A stretch of DNA of 12,753 nt from Dictyocoela muelleri (lineage: Eukaryota; Microsporidia), in assembly GCA_016256075.1 (NCBI GenBank), contig SDVU01000511.1:1-12753 (forward strand), given 5' to 3'. Positions within the stretch are counted from its first letter, which is position 1. Each line of letters begins with the position of its first letter. Below the pieces are notes generated by a model. It did no database searches. It was given only the letters and a program-made list of their open reading frames with translations, and was not told where the DNA came from. Shown piece by piece: positions 1 to 7,980 of this stretch. The position numbers and the translations under genes were made by a program.

Positions 1-57
1 ATTCCCTCATTATTTATTAAAGAGTGACGTCAGCGGGATTCGAACCACGATACTTAA
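1..57 (-). repeat. Dispersed repeat fragment with a perfect Pol III B-box
   Basis: On the minus strand this stretch contains GGTTCGAATCC (rc of positions 41-51), an exact match to the tRNA-type internal promoter B-box. The bases on either side do not form a five-pair T-arm and no matching acceptor strand is visible, so it is not an intact tRNA. A diverged copy of the same stretch lies at 5139-5192 (shared ATTCC, TTATTTATTAAAG, GTCAGCG, CGATACTTA), so it belongs to a dispersed family. A tRNA-derived SINE is the obvious possibility, but no convincing A-box is seen, and the window edge may cut the copy. It also contains the palindrome TGACGTCA. Confidence 0.4.
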
Positions 58-500
58 ATTTACATTCAAGAGTGTTACTTGTATTAATATTATTTTAAAA
101 TACTCGCTAGTTACTTAATTTAATGAGATATTTTCCTTTATTTTTTAGAAAGTGATTTAATATCGAGTTATAATCTGCTTAGTTGTAATCAGAGTTGATC
201 CACCACGTGAATATCTTTCATTTGACTCTTAAATTGCTTTTATTTGGGTAAGACGATGGAATGCAGATCCGCAACAATAGGTACTCGCAAGCAAGATAGA
301 AAACGATGAAATGGTTACATAAACATCGATATTGTGATCCATATTTCAATACCACAACGATATCATTTTTTGAATCGAATGAAGGAGAAGGGCGCAATTA
401 ATTGCTCAAAGGCCGCGGGTTGGACACACCCGAATTAGATTAATAATATTAATATAAAATATTATAATTTAAAAAATTTCCAAAAAACAAAAAAATTATT
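58..500. other. AT-rich gene-free stretch
   Basis: No frame stays open long enough to suggest a gene and no protein family is recognised. It contains the 14-mer AAAGGCCGCGGGTT at 408-421, which recurs exactly at 3204-3217. Here it is followed by a short CGGGT/ACCCG hairpin. Confidence 0.5.
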
Positions 501-556
501 TGTCACGGGCGTGTGGATACACCGGGCGTGTGGATACACCGGGCGTGTTGCTACCC
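501..556 (+). repeat. Left terminal inverted repeat with three 17-bp subunits
   Basis: After TGTCA come three tandem units at 506-522, 523-539 and 540-556. The first two are identical and the third is slightly diverged. The array pairs in inverted orientation with the two-unit array at 2142-2185. Because the copy number differs between ends, the units seem to expand or contract independently. Confidence 0.65.
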
Positions 557-636
557 CTACCATATCAAATGTTCAAACCCAATTGTTTATTTTTTTTTAA
601 AAAAATCATATTTAATGATTTTATTACAATTTAAAC

Positions 637-1962
637 ATGAAAAAAAATTTATTGACATTTACCGAAAAAAACGAGATAATAAATTATAAAACAAACAATA
701 ATTTCCCTTTACGATTAATTAATCGCGATGATAAGAAAAAATTTAAAAAACGAGCATTGCAATTCGCAATATGATTCGATGATTTAACCGGATTATATTG
801 CAAAAAAACACCAACAATCAAATTGAAGATATTTTCAATTGAAGAACATAATTCATTGATTGATTTTATAAGATTGAAACATATTGAAAATGGTCATTGT
901 GGCAGAAATAGACTTGAAAGTGTTCTTATAAGATGTTTATATAATGTTCGACTAGAAAACATTTTTGAAGTTCTAAGAAGTTGGCCGAAATGTTCTGTTC
1001 GAGATTTAACGACCACACGACCACCTATAATTCCAATAGAAACAAATTTTGTTCGCAAAAGATACATAGTTGATTTGATAGATCTTAGGGTATATTCAGA
1101 TCTAAACGATGAGTTTTCTTGGCTTTTAGCCGCTGTTGATAGTTTTAAAAAAATTGCATAGACATTTTCACTGAAGAACAAAACATCTATTTTAGTGTAT
1201 GAGAGTATAGAAGAAATTTTTTTCTATTCGGAAGTCCTTTAATTTTACATACTGATAATGGTAGAGCATTTGTAAATGAAAGAATTAATGCAACTTCTAG
1301 AAAATATAATTTTAGACATGTAAGAGGACAAGCAAGATGCCCTTGGGTGCAAGTGCAAGTTTAATGCTGAAACAAAACATTAAAATTCAGTATATCCGCA
1401 ACATTTCAATCTCAAGGAATAATTAATCAGTGGATAAAAGTATATAAATCAATAACCGCTTCATATAACAATATGATACATGAAACAACTAGAAAAACAC
1501 CAATGAGCCTAATGTTCGGTCAGAATCCACAAGATATTGCTACAAATCAATATTCAGATGATGTAATTAATGCTATAAATATGCAACTTGATAGTTGGAT
1601 TCTGAATATCAAAATAATACCGACATCTCAATATTTGAAAGTTGGAATTATCAAGAAATGGAAATATTTAGGTATCAAGCAAGAGTTCAATGAAATATTT
1701 CTATGGATAAGAGTGTTAACAGATCAATGTGGCAAACGATAGAGTTATTTTTAATATTGGAAATAGGGTAGTTAGAAGAGTATTTTTAGACAATAATCGA
1801 AAGTTCAGAAGACGAGGACTGAATGATAATATTGATTTTGGAATTTATGTGGACGGTAATATTGACGAAAATGAAAATATTACAATCATATCACAGGAAA
1901 ATCCGGAGTTAATTATAAATGATGTCTTTATTAGAGATTTAAGAAAATTAGATGATTATTAA
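637..1962 (+). pseudogene. Integrase of the Ginger-like element (fossil, KRBA2-like family)
   Basis: This is the relic of a DDE integrase of the rve superfamily, the enzyme that would cut and join the element's ends. From the likely first ATG at 637 the parts are in the family order. First comes a basic N-terminal stretch, then an integrase zinc-binding-like segment with the GHCGRNRLE motif near 890-915. The catalytic core opens with YIVDLIDLRVYSD near 1060-1100 and continues with a WLLAAVDSF motif near 1120-1145. A C-terminal domain near 1740-1960 shows GNRVVRRVFLDNN followed by FRRRG, as in the KRBA2-like integrases that are common in invertebrate and microsporidian genomes. The gene is broken in several places and is presumably inactive. 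It sits alone between the inverted repeats. The family assignment is from remembered motifs and was not searched. Confidence 0.6.
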
Positions 1963-2141
1963 ATTTAATTTTAAGATTTATGTATTATTTTAATATTATC
2001 AAAATTATTTGATAGATGCTATTTAATCAATATTTTTTAAAATATAATAAATTTTTTTTATAATCCCTAGATAATATCATAAAAATTTAATTTAATTTTT
2101 ATTAAAATTATTTTAAATTTTTAAAAATTTTTATTAAAAAT

Positions 2142-2185
2142 GGTGGGGGTAGCCACACGCCCGGGGTAACCAAATGCCCGTAACA
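2142..2185 (-). repeat. Right terminal inverted repeat with two 17-bp subunits
   Basis: Read on the minus strand from 2185 it begins TGTTACGGGC, with 17-bp units at 2180-2164 and 2163-2147 and then CCACC. This mirrors the left end of the integrase element and fixes the right boundary. Confidence 0.65.
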
Positions 2186-2189
2186 AAAA

Positions 2190-2744
2190 ATATAAATACA
2201 AAATATAAAAAATATAAAATTAAATAAAAAAGTAAAATGTCTCGCGTTTGTCTTTTTTTTCGTTTGGTAAATGTTTCGCGTTTGGTATATTTCTCGCGTT
2301 TGACATATGTATTGCGCTGCGCGCGTGACCAATAAAGGGAATTTTGAAATTTATAAGGTTTTATTACACCATTTTTATTATTATAAGGCGGGGGGACCAA
2401 AACGTCAATAGGGGACATATTTTAAACAATTTTAAAGAATAAGGCTGAACAGTTTTTGAAAAAAATACACATAATTTTTTTTGTAAATATAAAGATTTTT
2501 AATTAGTTTTTGCGGTCATTACAGTGTTGCAAAGCTGATTAGCGTATGTTATAATATTAAAATAAACATAAGTACTTTTCGAGGTATGGTGATGAGTGTG
2601 TGCACGTATATCGGAAAAAAGTATTGTAATAAAAAAATACATAGAAGTTTATTGTTAATAAGAGGTAATTTAAGAATATTCATTTTAACATAAAAATTCC
2701 CGAAAAATAACATATTAGTGATTAATATATGATTTCTTAATCCA
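2190..2744. other. AT-rich spacer with a short degenerate tandem repeat
   Basis: At about 2238-2310 there are four loose copies of an 18-19 bp unit around TCGCGTTTGGTA (for example TTTCGCGTTTGGTATATTTC). The minus-strand open frames across this stretch run through the repeat and the transposon end and have repetitive, basic composition, so I do not call them genes. The rest, to 2744, shows nothing recognisable. Confidence 0.4.
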
Positions 2745-3055
2745 TTGACGGGTTAGTCATCCTATCTTATCTAAATCATCATCCGTAAAAGAAAATTGTA
2801 TGATTCTTAATTTTAATAAGTGAAACCATATATTATCTTTAGTTATGATATTTATATTTTTTTTCTGCCATAGATAGAGGTTTTCAAAAATTTCCGCAGA
2901 CCTAAAATTTTTGAAAGCCTCCATCTATGGCCGAAAAAAATTATAAAGATCATAACTGAAGAAAATTTTGGGTTTTTACTTATTAAAATTAAGAATCATG
3001 TAATTTCCTTTTAAGTATCGCGATTATTCAAAAAGAGGCTGTAACTAACACGTTG
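2745..3055. mobile_element. Old fold-back element (imperfect palindrome, about 310 bp)
   Basis: The two halves are diverged inverted copies with centre near 2900. GGTTAGTCAT at 2751 pairs with GTAACTAAC near 3041. TATGATTCTTAATTTTAATA near 2800 pairs with its complement near 2980-3000. The central CCATAGATAGAGG/CCTCCATCTATGG arms lie close to the short loop. Arms are about 150 bp with many mismatches and small indels, so this looks older than the palindromes at 9081 and 11828. No target duplication is obvious and no protein is encoded. It is probably a MITE-like non-autonomous element. Confidence 0.6.
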
Positions 3056-3059
3056 GAGA

Positions 3060-3840
3060 ACCATTATTAAATGTTAATATAATAACAAAAATTTTGAACT
3101 TTATTTCATCAAATATCGATTGATTATTTTTTTATAAAAAAAAGAAGAAACCACATGGTATCAATATAGCCCGCATAGAATCCATAGAGTCCGCATGCGA
3201 CCTAAAGGCCGCGGGTTTACCCCCCCTTTTAAGGTAATATTATTTCTAATATTGTCTCATACCGATATATGACATTAAGATTGTGAATGTAAGATGTAAG
3301 CTTATAGATTAAATATTTAATCTATCACATAAAGCTATAAAATAAAAGGCTTAAAAAATATGTTTTATAAAGATAATTCAATACGATTTAATTTGTATAA
3401 ATCTCACTTCAGGATCTAAAAATCACCATGTTTTACAAAAGATAACATAAAATTACATCTAGTTCGGGTAATATATAAAATGTACATGAATTTGCTATAT
3501 TAAGTAAAAATAAATCTTTAAAAATAACTTTACAGCATGATAAATTAAAAATACTGATATTTTATTAATTAATAAATAAATATATTACAAATTCAATATA
3601 TTATAAATTCAATATATTACAAATTCAATATATTATTAATGATTTATTATGAAAATCAATTAAATTAATAAAAATCATAATTATATGACAGTTCAACAAA
3701 TCTCCGATAAATAAATTTAAGAGATATTGACTGCATAAAGAAATAAAATAATATTTTACTTGATTATGAAAATATTACATATTCTTAGACAAATTTATTT
3801 TCTGATTTATTTTTAAATGAAATATTAATAAACCTATAAA
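3060..3840. other. AT-rich gene-free stretch
   Basis: No gene is recognisable. Two things stand out. One is a second copy of AAAGGCCGCGGGTT at 3204-3217, leading into GTTTACCCCCCC. The other is the 16-bp tandem array at 3584-3631. The remainder is low-complexity AT-rich sequence. Confidence 0.45.
3584..3631 (+). repeat. 16-bp tandem repeat, three copies
   Basis: Units ATTACAAATTCAATAT, ATTATAAATTCAATAT and ATTACAAATTCAATAT lie head to tail at 3584, 3600 and 3616. The first and third are identical and the second differs by one base. This is a simple AT-rich minisatellite. Confidence 0.8.
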
Positions 3841-3923
3841 ATATAACATTGGATTTGAATCAAATTCTTAAATATCATATTAATATTTTATTATTTTCTG
3901 ACAATTATTTTTTGACAAAAAGT

Positions 3924-4097
3924 ATGCATGAACTGGGAATTGCATTAATTTTAATATTAAACTTAATAATGGTCTTAAAAGGTCTCAGAAATAAAAAATT
4001 GTTAAAGACCAATTTTAACGATTTAAATAGAAAAAAAATCAATATTGAATTAAAACCTTATTTTGTAAAGAATCTGAAACAAAAAAAAAATATTTGA
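3924..4097 (+). CDS. Possible small membrane protein (57 aa), doubtful
   Basis: An ATG at 3924 opens a 57-residue frame. It has a hydrophobic run at residues 3-20 (LGIALILILNLIMVLKGL), flanked by a basic, Asn/Lys-rich tail. It lies on the same strand 55 bp upstream of the Sds3-like gene. I recognise no family. In DNA this AT-rich, Ile/Leu/Lys/Asn-rich frames of this length arise by chance, and hydrophobic stretches come with them. Listed because it is adjacent to the only convincing host gene; it may be spurious. Confidence 0.18.
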   Translation: MHELGIALILILNLIMVLKGLRNKKLLKTNFNDLNRKKINIELKPYFVKNLKQKKNI

Positions 4098-4152
4098 AAT
4101 TTTATCAAAAATTGGGTTTTAATTTAAAAAAACAATAAAACGGTACCTTCAT

Positions 4153-4638
4153 ATGGCAATAAAACAAATGAAGAATGAAAATAAAAAAATAAAAAATTTA
4201 AACGGAAAAATACTCGAAAATAAAGAATTAATTGCTATTAAAGTGTTAGAAAAATTACATGAAATTGATAATAACTTAGATCTGATTAAAATTTGTCAAA
4301 AGAAAAGGCGGAAATTGTATTATGAAACTTATCCACTTCCGCGGTGCACAGGCGAAGAAACTAATAACGACTTGATGGAAATTAAAGGTTCGTTAAAAAT
4401 AAAAGTTATTGATAAGGTTTTGCATGTTGGTGCAATTGTTTTTCGTAAAGGTGACCAAGTTGAAGTGAATTTGTATGGTGAGGTTTATAACGGTCATATA
4501 AATTCAATAAATAGTAAAGAAATAATTTTGAAAACGATTACTATGCAAAAAGTTAAGATTCAGGTATTAAGTATAAAAAAGAAGATGGCCATAATTTCTA
4601 AAGTTAACTATGATAAATTTGATCCAGCTGTTAATTAA
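4153..4638 (+). CDS. Sds3/BRMS1-like protein (putative Sin3-HDAC complex subunit)
   Basis: An intact, intronless frame of 161 residues. ATG 4153 is the first start after an in-frame stop at 4120-4122. Residues 1-50 are Lys/Asn/Leu-rich and probably helical. Residues 50-64 hold a basic KKRRK patch followed by YYETYPLP. Residues 66-78 (TGEETNNDLMEIK) resemble the 'L-T-D-E-x-I-x-x-D-L' segment of Sds3/SUDS3. Residues 89-150 follow the pattern of the capped-Tudor C-terminus of SUDS3/BRMS1: a strand ending FRKGDQVEV, then YNGHINSINSKEIILKT, then a K-I-Q-V-L-S-I-K-K-K-M-A-I-I-S-K tail. In yeast and animals this family scaffolds Sin3-Rpd3/HDAC in the nucleus. At 161 residues it is shorter than animal or yeast members (about 250-330), as expected in a compact genome. 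The match is from memory, so another SH3/Tudor-fold protein remains possible. It appears to be the only intact host gene here. Confidence 0.55.
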   Translation: MAIKQMKNENKKIKNLNGKILENKELIAIKVLEKLHEIDNNLDLIKICQKKRRKLYYETYPLPRCTGEETNNDLMEIKGSLKIKVIDKVLHVGAIVFRKGDQVEVNLYGEVYNGHINSINSKEIILKTITMQKVKIQVLSIKKKMAIISKVNYDKFDPAVN

Positions 4639-4800
4639 GATTTTAATTAAAGGTAACACAATTTGTCATATTTATATTTTAAAATTTAATTATTTTTTTT
4701 AATTTTAAAATTTATTATAAAAATCATTTATGATAATTTTAAATATTATATTACATGCTGACAACATCCTTAACTGAAAACCCTGAAAGTTGTCACCTAT

Positions 4801-4985
4801 CATAGTCTTTAGACCTTTTGTTATTGGTGTTCATAAGTCACTGCAAAGTTATCCAAAACCTGGCTGTACACGCAATTTTCGTTTTATCAATGTCTCAGCG
4901 AGATACGCGTAATTGAAGGCTTTTTTATGTTTTTTTGCTACTTTTTTACCGATATGGACGCTACATTCTTTTTCAATCCTAGGAG
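4801..4985. repeat. Dispersed repeat, copy A
   Basis: This copy shares ordered blocks with 5270-5450: CATAGTCTTTAGACCTTT at the start, AGTCACT, a GTATCCA/TTATCCA block, GATACGCGTAAT (4902) and GCTACA (4960). Spacing between copies is about 458-469 bp along their length, so they are diverged direct copies with small indels. No open frame is conserved between them. The function and type of element are unknown. Confidence 0.55.
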
Positions 4986-5014
4986 AGTCACTTCTGTCGC
5001 ATTGTCATAAAGAC

Positions 5015-5106
5015 CAAGTCTTAATCAAATATAAAACACTGAAACAACTGTATATTATATCAAGTCTTAATCAAATATAAAACCCTGAATCAACTGTATA
5101 TTAATC
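5015..5106 (+). repeat. 46-bp tandem duplication
   Basis: CAAGTCTTAATCAAATATAA begins at 5015 and again at 5061. Both copies continue through AAC-CTGAA-CAACTGTATATT with few changes. The period is 46 bp with two copies. It sits between the two copies of the surrounding dispersed repeat. Confidence 0.75.
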
Positions 5107-5138
5107 CGATATTTATTAGCAATTGCTCGCTTAATTTC

Positions 5139-5192
5139 ATTCCAAAATTATTTATTAAAGTGAAGTCAGCGAGATTTTAACCCGATACTTAT
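5139..5192 (-). repeat. Second copy of the B-box-containing repeat
   Basis: Matches 1-57 in order (ATTCC, TTATTTATTAAAG, GTCAGCG, then CGATACTTA), but here the B-box core has decayed. It shows that the window's first bases belong to a repeat family. It lies directly upstream of copy B of the other dispersed repeat, so the two may be parts of one longer unit. Confidence 0.45.
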
Positions 5193-5269
5193 ATATAACA
5201 TCCAAAGATATCAAACACTGAGTTTTCTGACTCGTTCCATAATTTTACACCACGAAAGATTTCTCTTAC

Positions 5270-5450
5270 CATAGTCTTTAGACCTTTAGTTCGCATTTTT
5301 TAAGTTATTAGTCACTATTAAGGTATCCATATATACACAATATTCTTTTTTTATAGCAGGATACGCGTAATCAACGACTTTTTCTTAAATTTTTTAGTTT
5401 CACTGCTTTTGCAGAGATGCATCGCTACACCAGTTTCCAAGACTTAGAAC
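5270..5450. repeat. Dispersed repeat, copy B
   Basis: The downstream direct copy of 4801-4985, recognised by CATAGTCTTTAGACCTTT at 5270, GATACGCGTAAT at 5360 and GCTACA at 5424. Divergence is considerable. Confidence 0.55.
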
Positions 5451-6633
5451 TATCCTCGAATTTATAAATCTTAATTAGTAAGAGCGTAGGGCATGTTTCC
5501 TTTTTCAAATAATCTAAAAAACTCGATGTAAATAAATATAATAGCTGTGGCGCGCTAAAGGCGCGATATGCGGAACACAACCACTTTAACATATACATAT
5601 TAATTACACTTACTTTATGATCATTATTTCAATTTGTCTTGCGAGACACGTTACAGCCATTCGAGACGGGTTACATTAAGCGAAGACGTCACTATTGATT
5701 AGGTAGAACCATACACTCATATTAATTCAATAAACTAGAATGAATCTAAGAACTAGCATTATATTTAGATAAAATTACGTATGAATAACAGATTTATTAT
5801 AACCTAACAATTTTAAATAATGGCTTTCGCTTCCTGACCCTTAAGAACTAAAAATTTATATTCATATTATTTATATTTTGCATATTAAAAATTTATAAAA
5901 CTTGTGGTTTATAAAATTTATAGAAATAAAGAATTTAAACGGATTTTTAATTAGCATCAAATACAAAATTTGAAATAAAATATTTTATTACAATTAAAAT
6001 TACTTTTATACTTAGGATAGATTTAATCATAGTTTTTAATTTTTTTAATTATCAATACGAGATTAGCGAACTTTTTTATTAAAAATTTAATTCAATGTTA
6101 ATATAAAAATAAAAAAAAAATAAAAATCGGAATTTCAAAAAATTACCCACACAAAAGTACTCACGATTTTATTGTCAGGCGCTTCACTGGCAACAATATT
6201 GTACTCTTAAAAAATTTATTTATAAAATATCAAACTCCAATATATTAAAATTTAATTTTTAAAATAAAAAATTATTAAAAATTATAAAATTATAAAAATT
6301 ATAAAAATTATGAGTCTAGGGTCTATTCCGAGGGTAATGTTGATTTTTTTTATTTACTGTCTGGAATTGTCCCCAAACTGGTTTTTGTTTATTTTGGTAT
6401 TGTTCGCCTTAAAACCATAGAAGATAAGCATAAAGGACAAGTTTTATCATCATTTGCCATATCTATCCGCTTTAGGTAGTCTAAAAACAGTAATTGCTAC
6501 CAAATATATCAGATAGAGAGTTTTTAGTTCCTCGCTGTGTTCTCTTATGTTTTTATTTTTCATATAGTGATTTAAAATAATTCAAATCATTTTGCCAGTT
6601 TAGGGTCTATTATGGGGTATTGAACATAAAAAA
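5451..6633. other. Gene-free AT-rich region
   Basis: No gene is recognisable. Minor structure: CGAGACACGTTACA and CGAGACGGGTTACA lie 20 bases apart near 5643-5676. A roughly 30-bp direct repeat (GGGTCTATT core, starting AGTCTAGGG at 6313 and AGTTTAGGG at 6597) brackets about 285 bp directly before the Merlin transposon. A stretch near 6230-6310 is made of short TTATAAAAA runs. Confidence 0.45.
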
Positions 6634-6665
6634 TTGGCGCTTATTCAAAATTCGGGAATTTTTAA
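6634..6665 (+). repeat. Merlin left terminal inverted repeat
   Basis: About 32 bp starting TTGGCGCTTATTC. It is the inverted mate of 7741-7772 with roughly three differences. Confidence 0.75.
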
Positions 6666-6719
6666 CTGTCAAAGGTAGGGGGTCATGAAAAATAAATGAA
6701 AAAAAAATTTAAAAATAAT

Positions 6720-7665
6720 CTAAACAATTAGTATAGGGGTTAAATTTTTTTTAATTAAAAATAATTTCCAATAATTTTTTAATCCCATATTAATCGAAGA
6801 GATGGTTCTTTTTTTGATAAAATATTTCTTAAAATAAAATTCATATATAAAATCAATTAGTCTTTCTTTTTGAATACCTCTTCTAATTTTATATTCAACT
6901 TTAAGACGATACCATAAATTTTCAATCGAATTGGTATTATAGTCTTCATTATTGGTAAACCCGACATTATGGGGTACAATTTTATGTTCAGAACCGAAAG
7001 AACGTACTGCCGATGGATAACTTGGATAACCATCACTCACGATCATAGAACCCTCTTTTACATTTCCAACAAAAACCCCATATAAAATAGGAGCTAATCT
7101 ATCAGGAAATAGCTCCAAAAAAACACAGCTTATTTCCAGTTTCTTCTACACCACCTACAAGCCATTGGACACCCGGAATATCATCAACTTCGAATGAAAG
7201 GTTTTCTATTATGCGGCCTTGACATATGGCAGTTTCATCTACCTGTACAATAATATTATCTCCCCCTATCTTTTCAAATATATTTTCGCGTTTTTGCTTT
7301 ATTGTATTTATCAAAATTTTTTTGATTTTTAAGAATGTATTTGGTGCAACTAAAATCAAAAGTTGCATTTGGCAATAATCTAAATTAATAGTGAAACCAT
7401 ATACTATTCGTAGGAAAATATTAAGGTGTTTCTTAAAATTTTCAATTATCGTCTCTTTTGTTAAACCAAATTTCTTATTACAAAGCCCACAATAAAAATA
7501 ACATGAATTTAGTCAGTTTTTATCTTTTCTCAACTTAATGTCAGTGTTTACGCAGTTAAAACATGGTTTATTCTGATTAAATATTCCAAGATTACTCAAA
7601 AAATTAAAAGCATCGTCTTGGCACAAGAAAATATCATCATATAACGATTTTATATTATATTCCAT
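6720..7665 (-). pseudogene. Merlin (IS1595-like DDE) transposase
   Basis: Cut-and-paste transposase, minus strand, ATG at 7665-7663, about 315 residues, close to full length for the family. Residues about 36-66 carry paired cysteines (CFNC and, 22 residues on, CGLC), matching the N-terminal zinc ribbon of IS1595-type enzymes. VQVDETAICQGR (first catalytic Asp at about residue 143) and MIVSDGYPSYPSAV (second Asp) are typical. The final motif is TNSIENLWYRLK, in the position of the family's third acidic or Asn residue. Two lesions are visible. One is an in-frame TGA at 7515-7513 (codon 51). The other is a one-base shift at a run of seven A (plus strand) around 7117-7123, after which reading continues as LELFPDRLAPIL. 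All catalytic motifs survive, so inactivation looks fairly recent. Confidence 0.85.
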
Positions 7666-7680
7666 AAGGGCGGGTTTACC
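7666..7680 (-). promoter_or_regulatory. C-rich motif just before the transposase start
   Basis: Read on the minus strand the 15 bases before the ATG are GGTAAACCCGCCCTT. CCC- or GGG-like motifs directly upstream of start codons are known from microsporidia, so this could be a start-proximal transcription signal. The same 11-mer GCGGGTTTACC occurs on the plus strand at 3211-3221, away from any gene I can see, which argues for caution. Confidence 0.25.
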
Positions 7681-7683
7681 TTT

Positions 7684-7772
7684 TATTCAAAATTTGGGAA
7701 TTTAAAAAAAAAATCAAAAATTGAGAAATTTTTAAATTTTTAAAAAATTCTCGAATTTTGAATTAGCGCCAA
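7684..7772 (-). repeat. Merlin right terminal inverted repeat with subterminal hairpin
   Basis: The outer 32 bp (7741-7772) mirror the left end. A further ATTCAAAATTTGGGAATTT at 7684-7702 pairs with AAATTCTCGAATTTTGAAT near 7745-7763, so the right end carries an inverted copy of the terminus inside the element and could form a cruciform. Confidence 0.65.
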
Positions 7773-7980
7773 AAACTCTTTAATCGAAATAAAATCTTAT
7801 GTTTTCTACCTCTCTGAAATATTTTATTAACTAAATATTGTAAAAAAGAAGATTCAAGCAAAAAATTGTAATCTTATAATATGCAAAGAAGTTATTTCTA
7901 GCTTTATTATAAAATTGAACTATATTCTTATAATATAATTGTCGTGATTATACACAATTTCAAGCTCTATTTGCATTAGT

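Larger units (their letters stand above)
501..2185 (+). mobile_element. Decayed integrase-bearing DNA transposon, Ginger1-like
   Basis: The element is bounded by inverted repeats starting TGTCACGGGC on the left (501) and, on the reverse strand, TGTTACGGGC on the right (2185). Both fit the TGTNR termini described for Ginger1 elements, which are cut-and-paste DNA transposons whose integrase is akin to that of LTR retrotransposons. The inverted repeats are built of 17-bp units with core CGGGCGTGTGGATACAC: three on the left (506-556), two on the right (2147-2180), each followed by CTACC or CCACC. The interior holds one plus-strand integrase gene. No reverse transcriptase, protease, capsid or long terminal repeats are seen. 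No clean 4-5 bp target duplication is visible. The integrase is broken in several places, so this copy is a fossil. At about 1.7 kb it could instead be a solo integrase relic of another class. Confidence 0.6.
6634..7772 (-). mobile_element. Merlin-superfamily DNA transposon (IS1595/IS1016-related)
   Basis: Terminal inverted repeats of about 32 bp flank a transposase gene. The left end reads TTGGCGCTTATTCAAAATTC (6634) and the right end, on the minus strand from 7772, reads TTGGCGCTAATTCAAAATTC. Both continue through a GAATTTTT tract, with only a few mismatches over the repeat. The right end contains an extra subterminal inverted copy (7684-7764), so it can fold on itself. Total length is 1139 bp, compact for the superfamily. 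Merlin elements typically make 8-9 bp target duplications, but I see no clean one here (flanks ATAAAAAA and AAACTCTT). This copy is non-functional, since its transposase carries a stop and a frameshift. Confidence 0.75.

Noticed and set aside
30-57. Minus-strand tRNA gene suggested by GGTTCGAATCC
   Set aside because: The T-stem does not pair, and no acceptor, D-arm or anticodon arm is found in the following 80 bases.
195-420. Possible coding remnant around 255-320
   Set aside because: Frames are interrupted every 10-15 codons and no family motif could be read.
894-1181. Minus-strand open frame of 95 codons
   Set aside because: It lies opposite the integrase motifs on the plus strand and is a shadow of that gene.
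2108-2418. Two overlapping minus-strand open frames of 74 and 94 codons
   Set aside because: They run across the transposon inverted repeat and an 18-19 bp tandem repeat; the basic repetitive composition comes from the repeats.
5543-5575. GC-rich GTGGCGCGCTAAAGGCGCG as a transposon end
   Set aside because: No inverted mate was found in the window.
6313-6627. Possible LTR or target-site pair from the roughly 30-bp direct repeat with core GGGTCTATT
   Set aside because: The repeats are short and diverged, enclose no recognisable gene and do not coincide with the Merlin ends.
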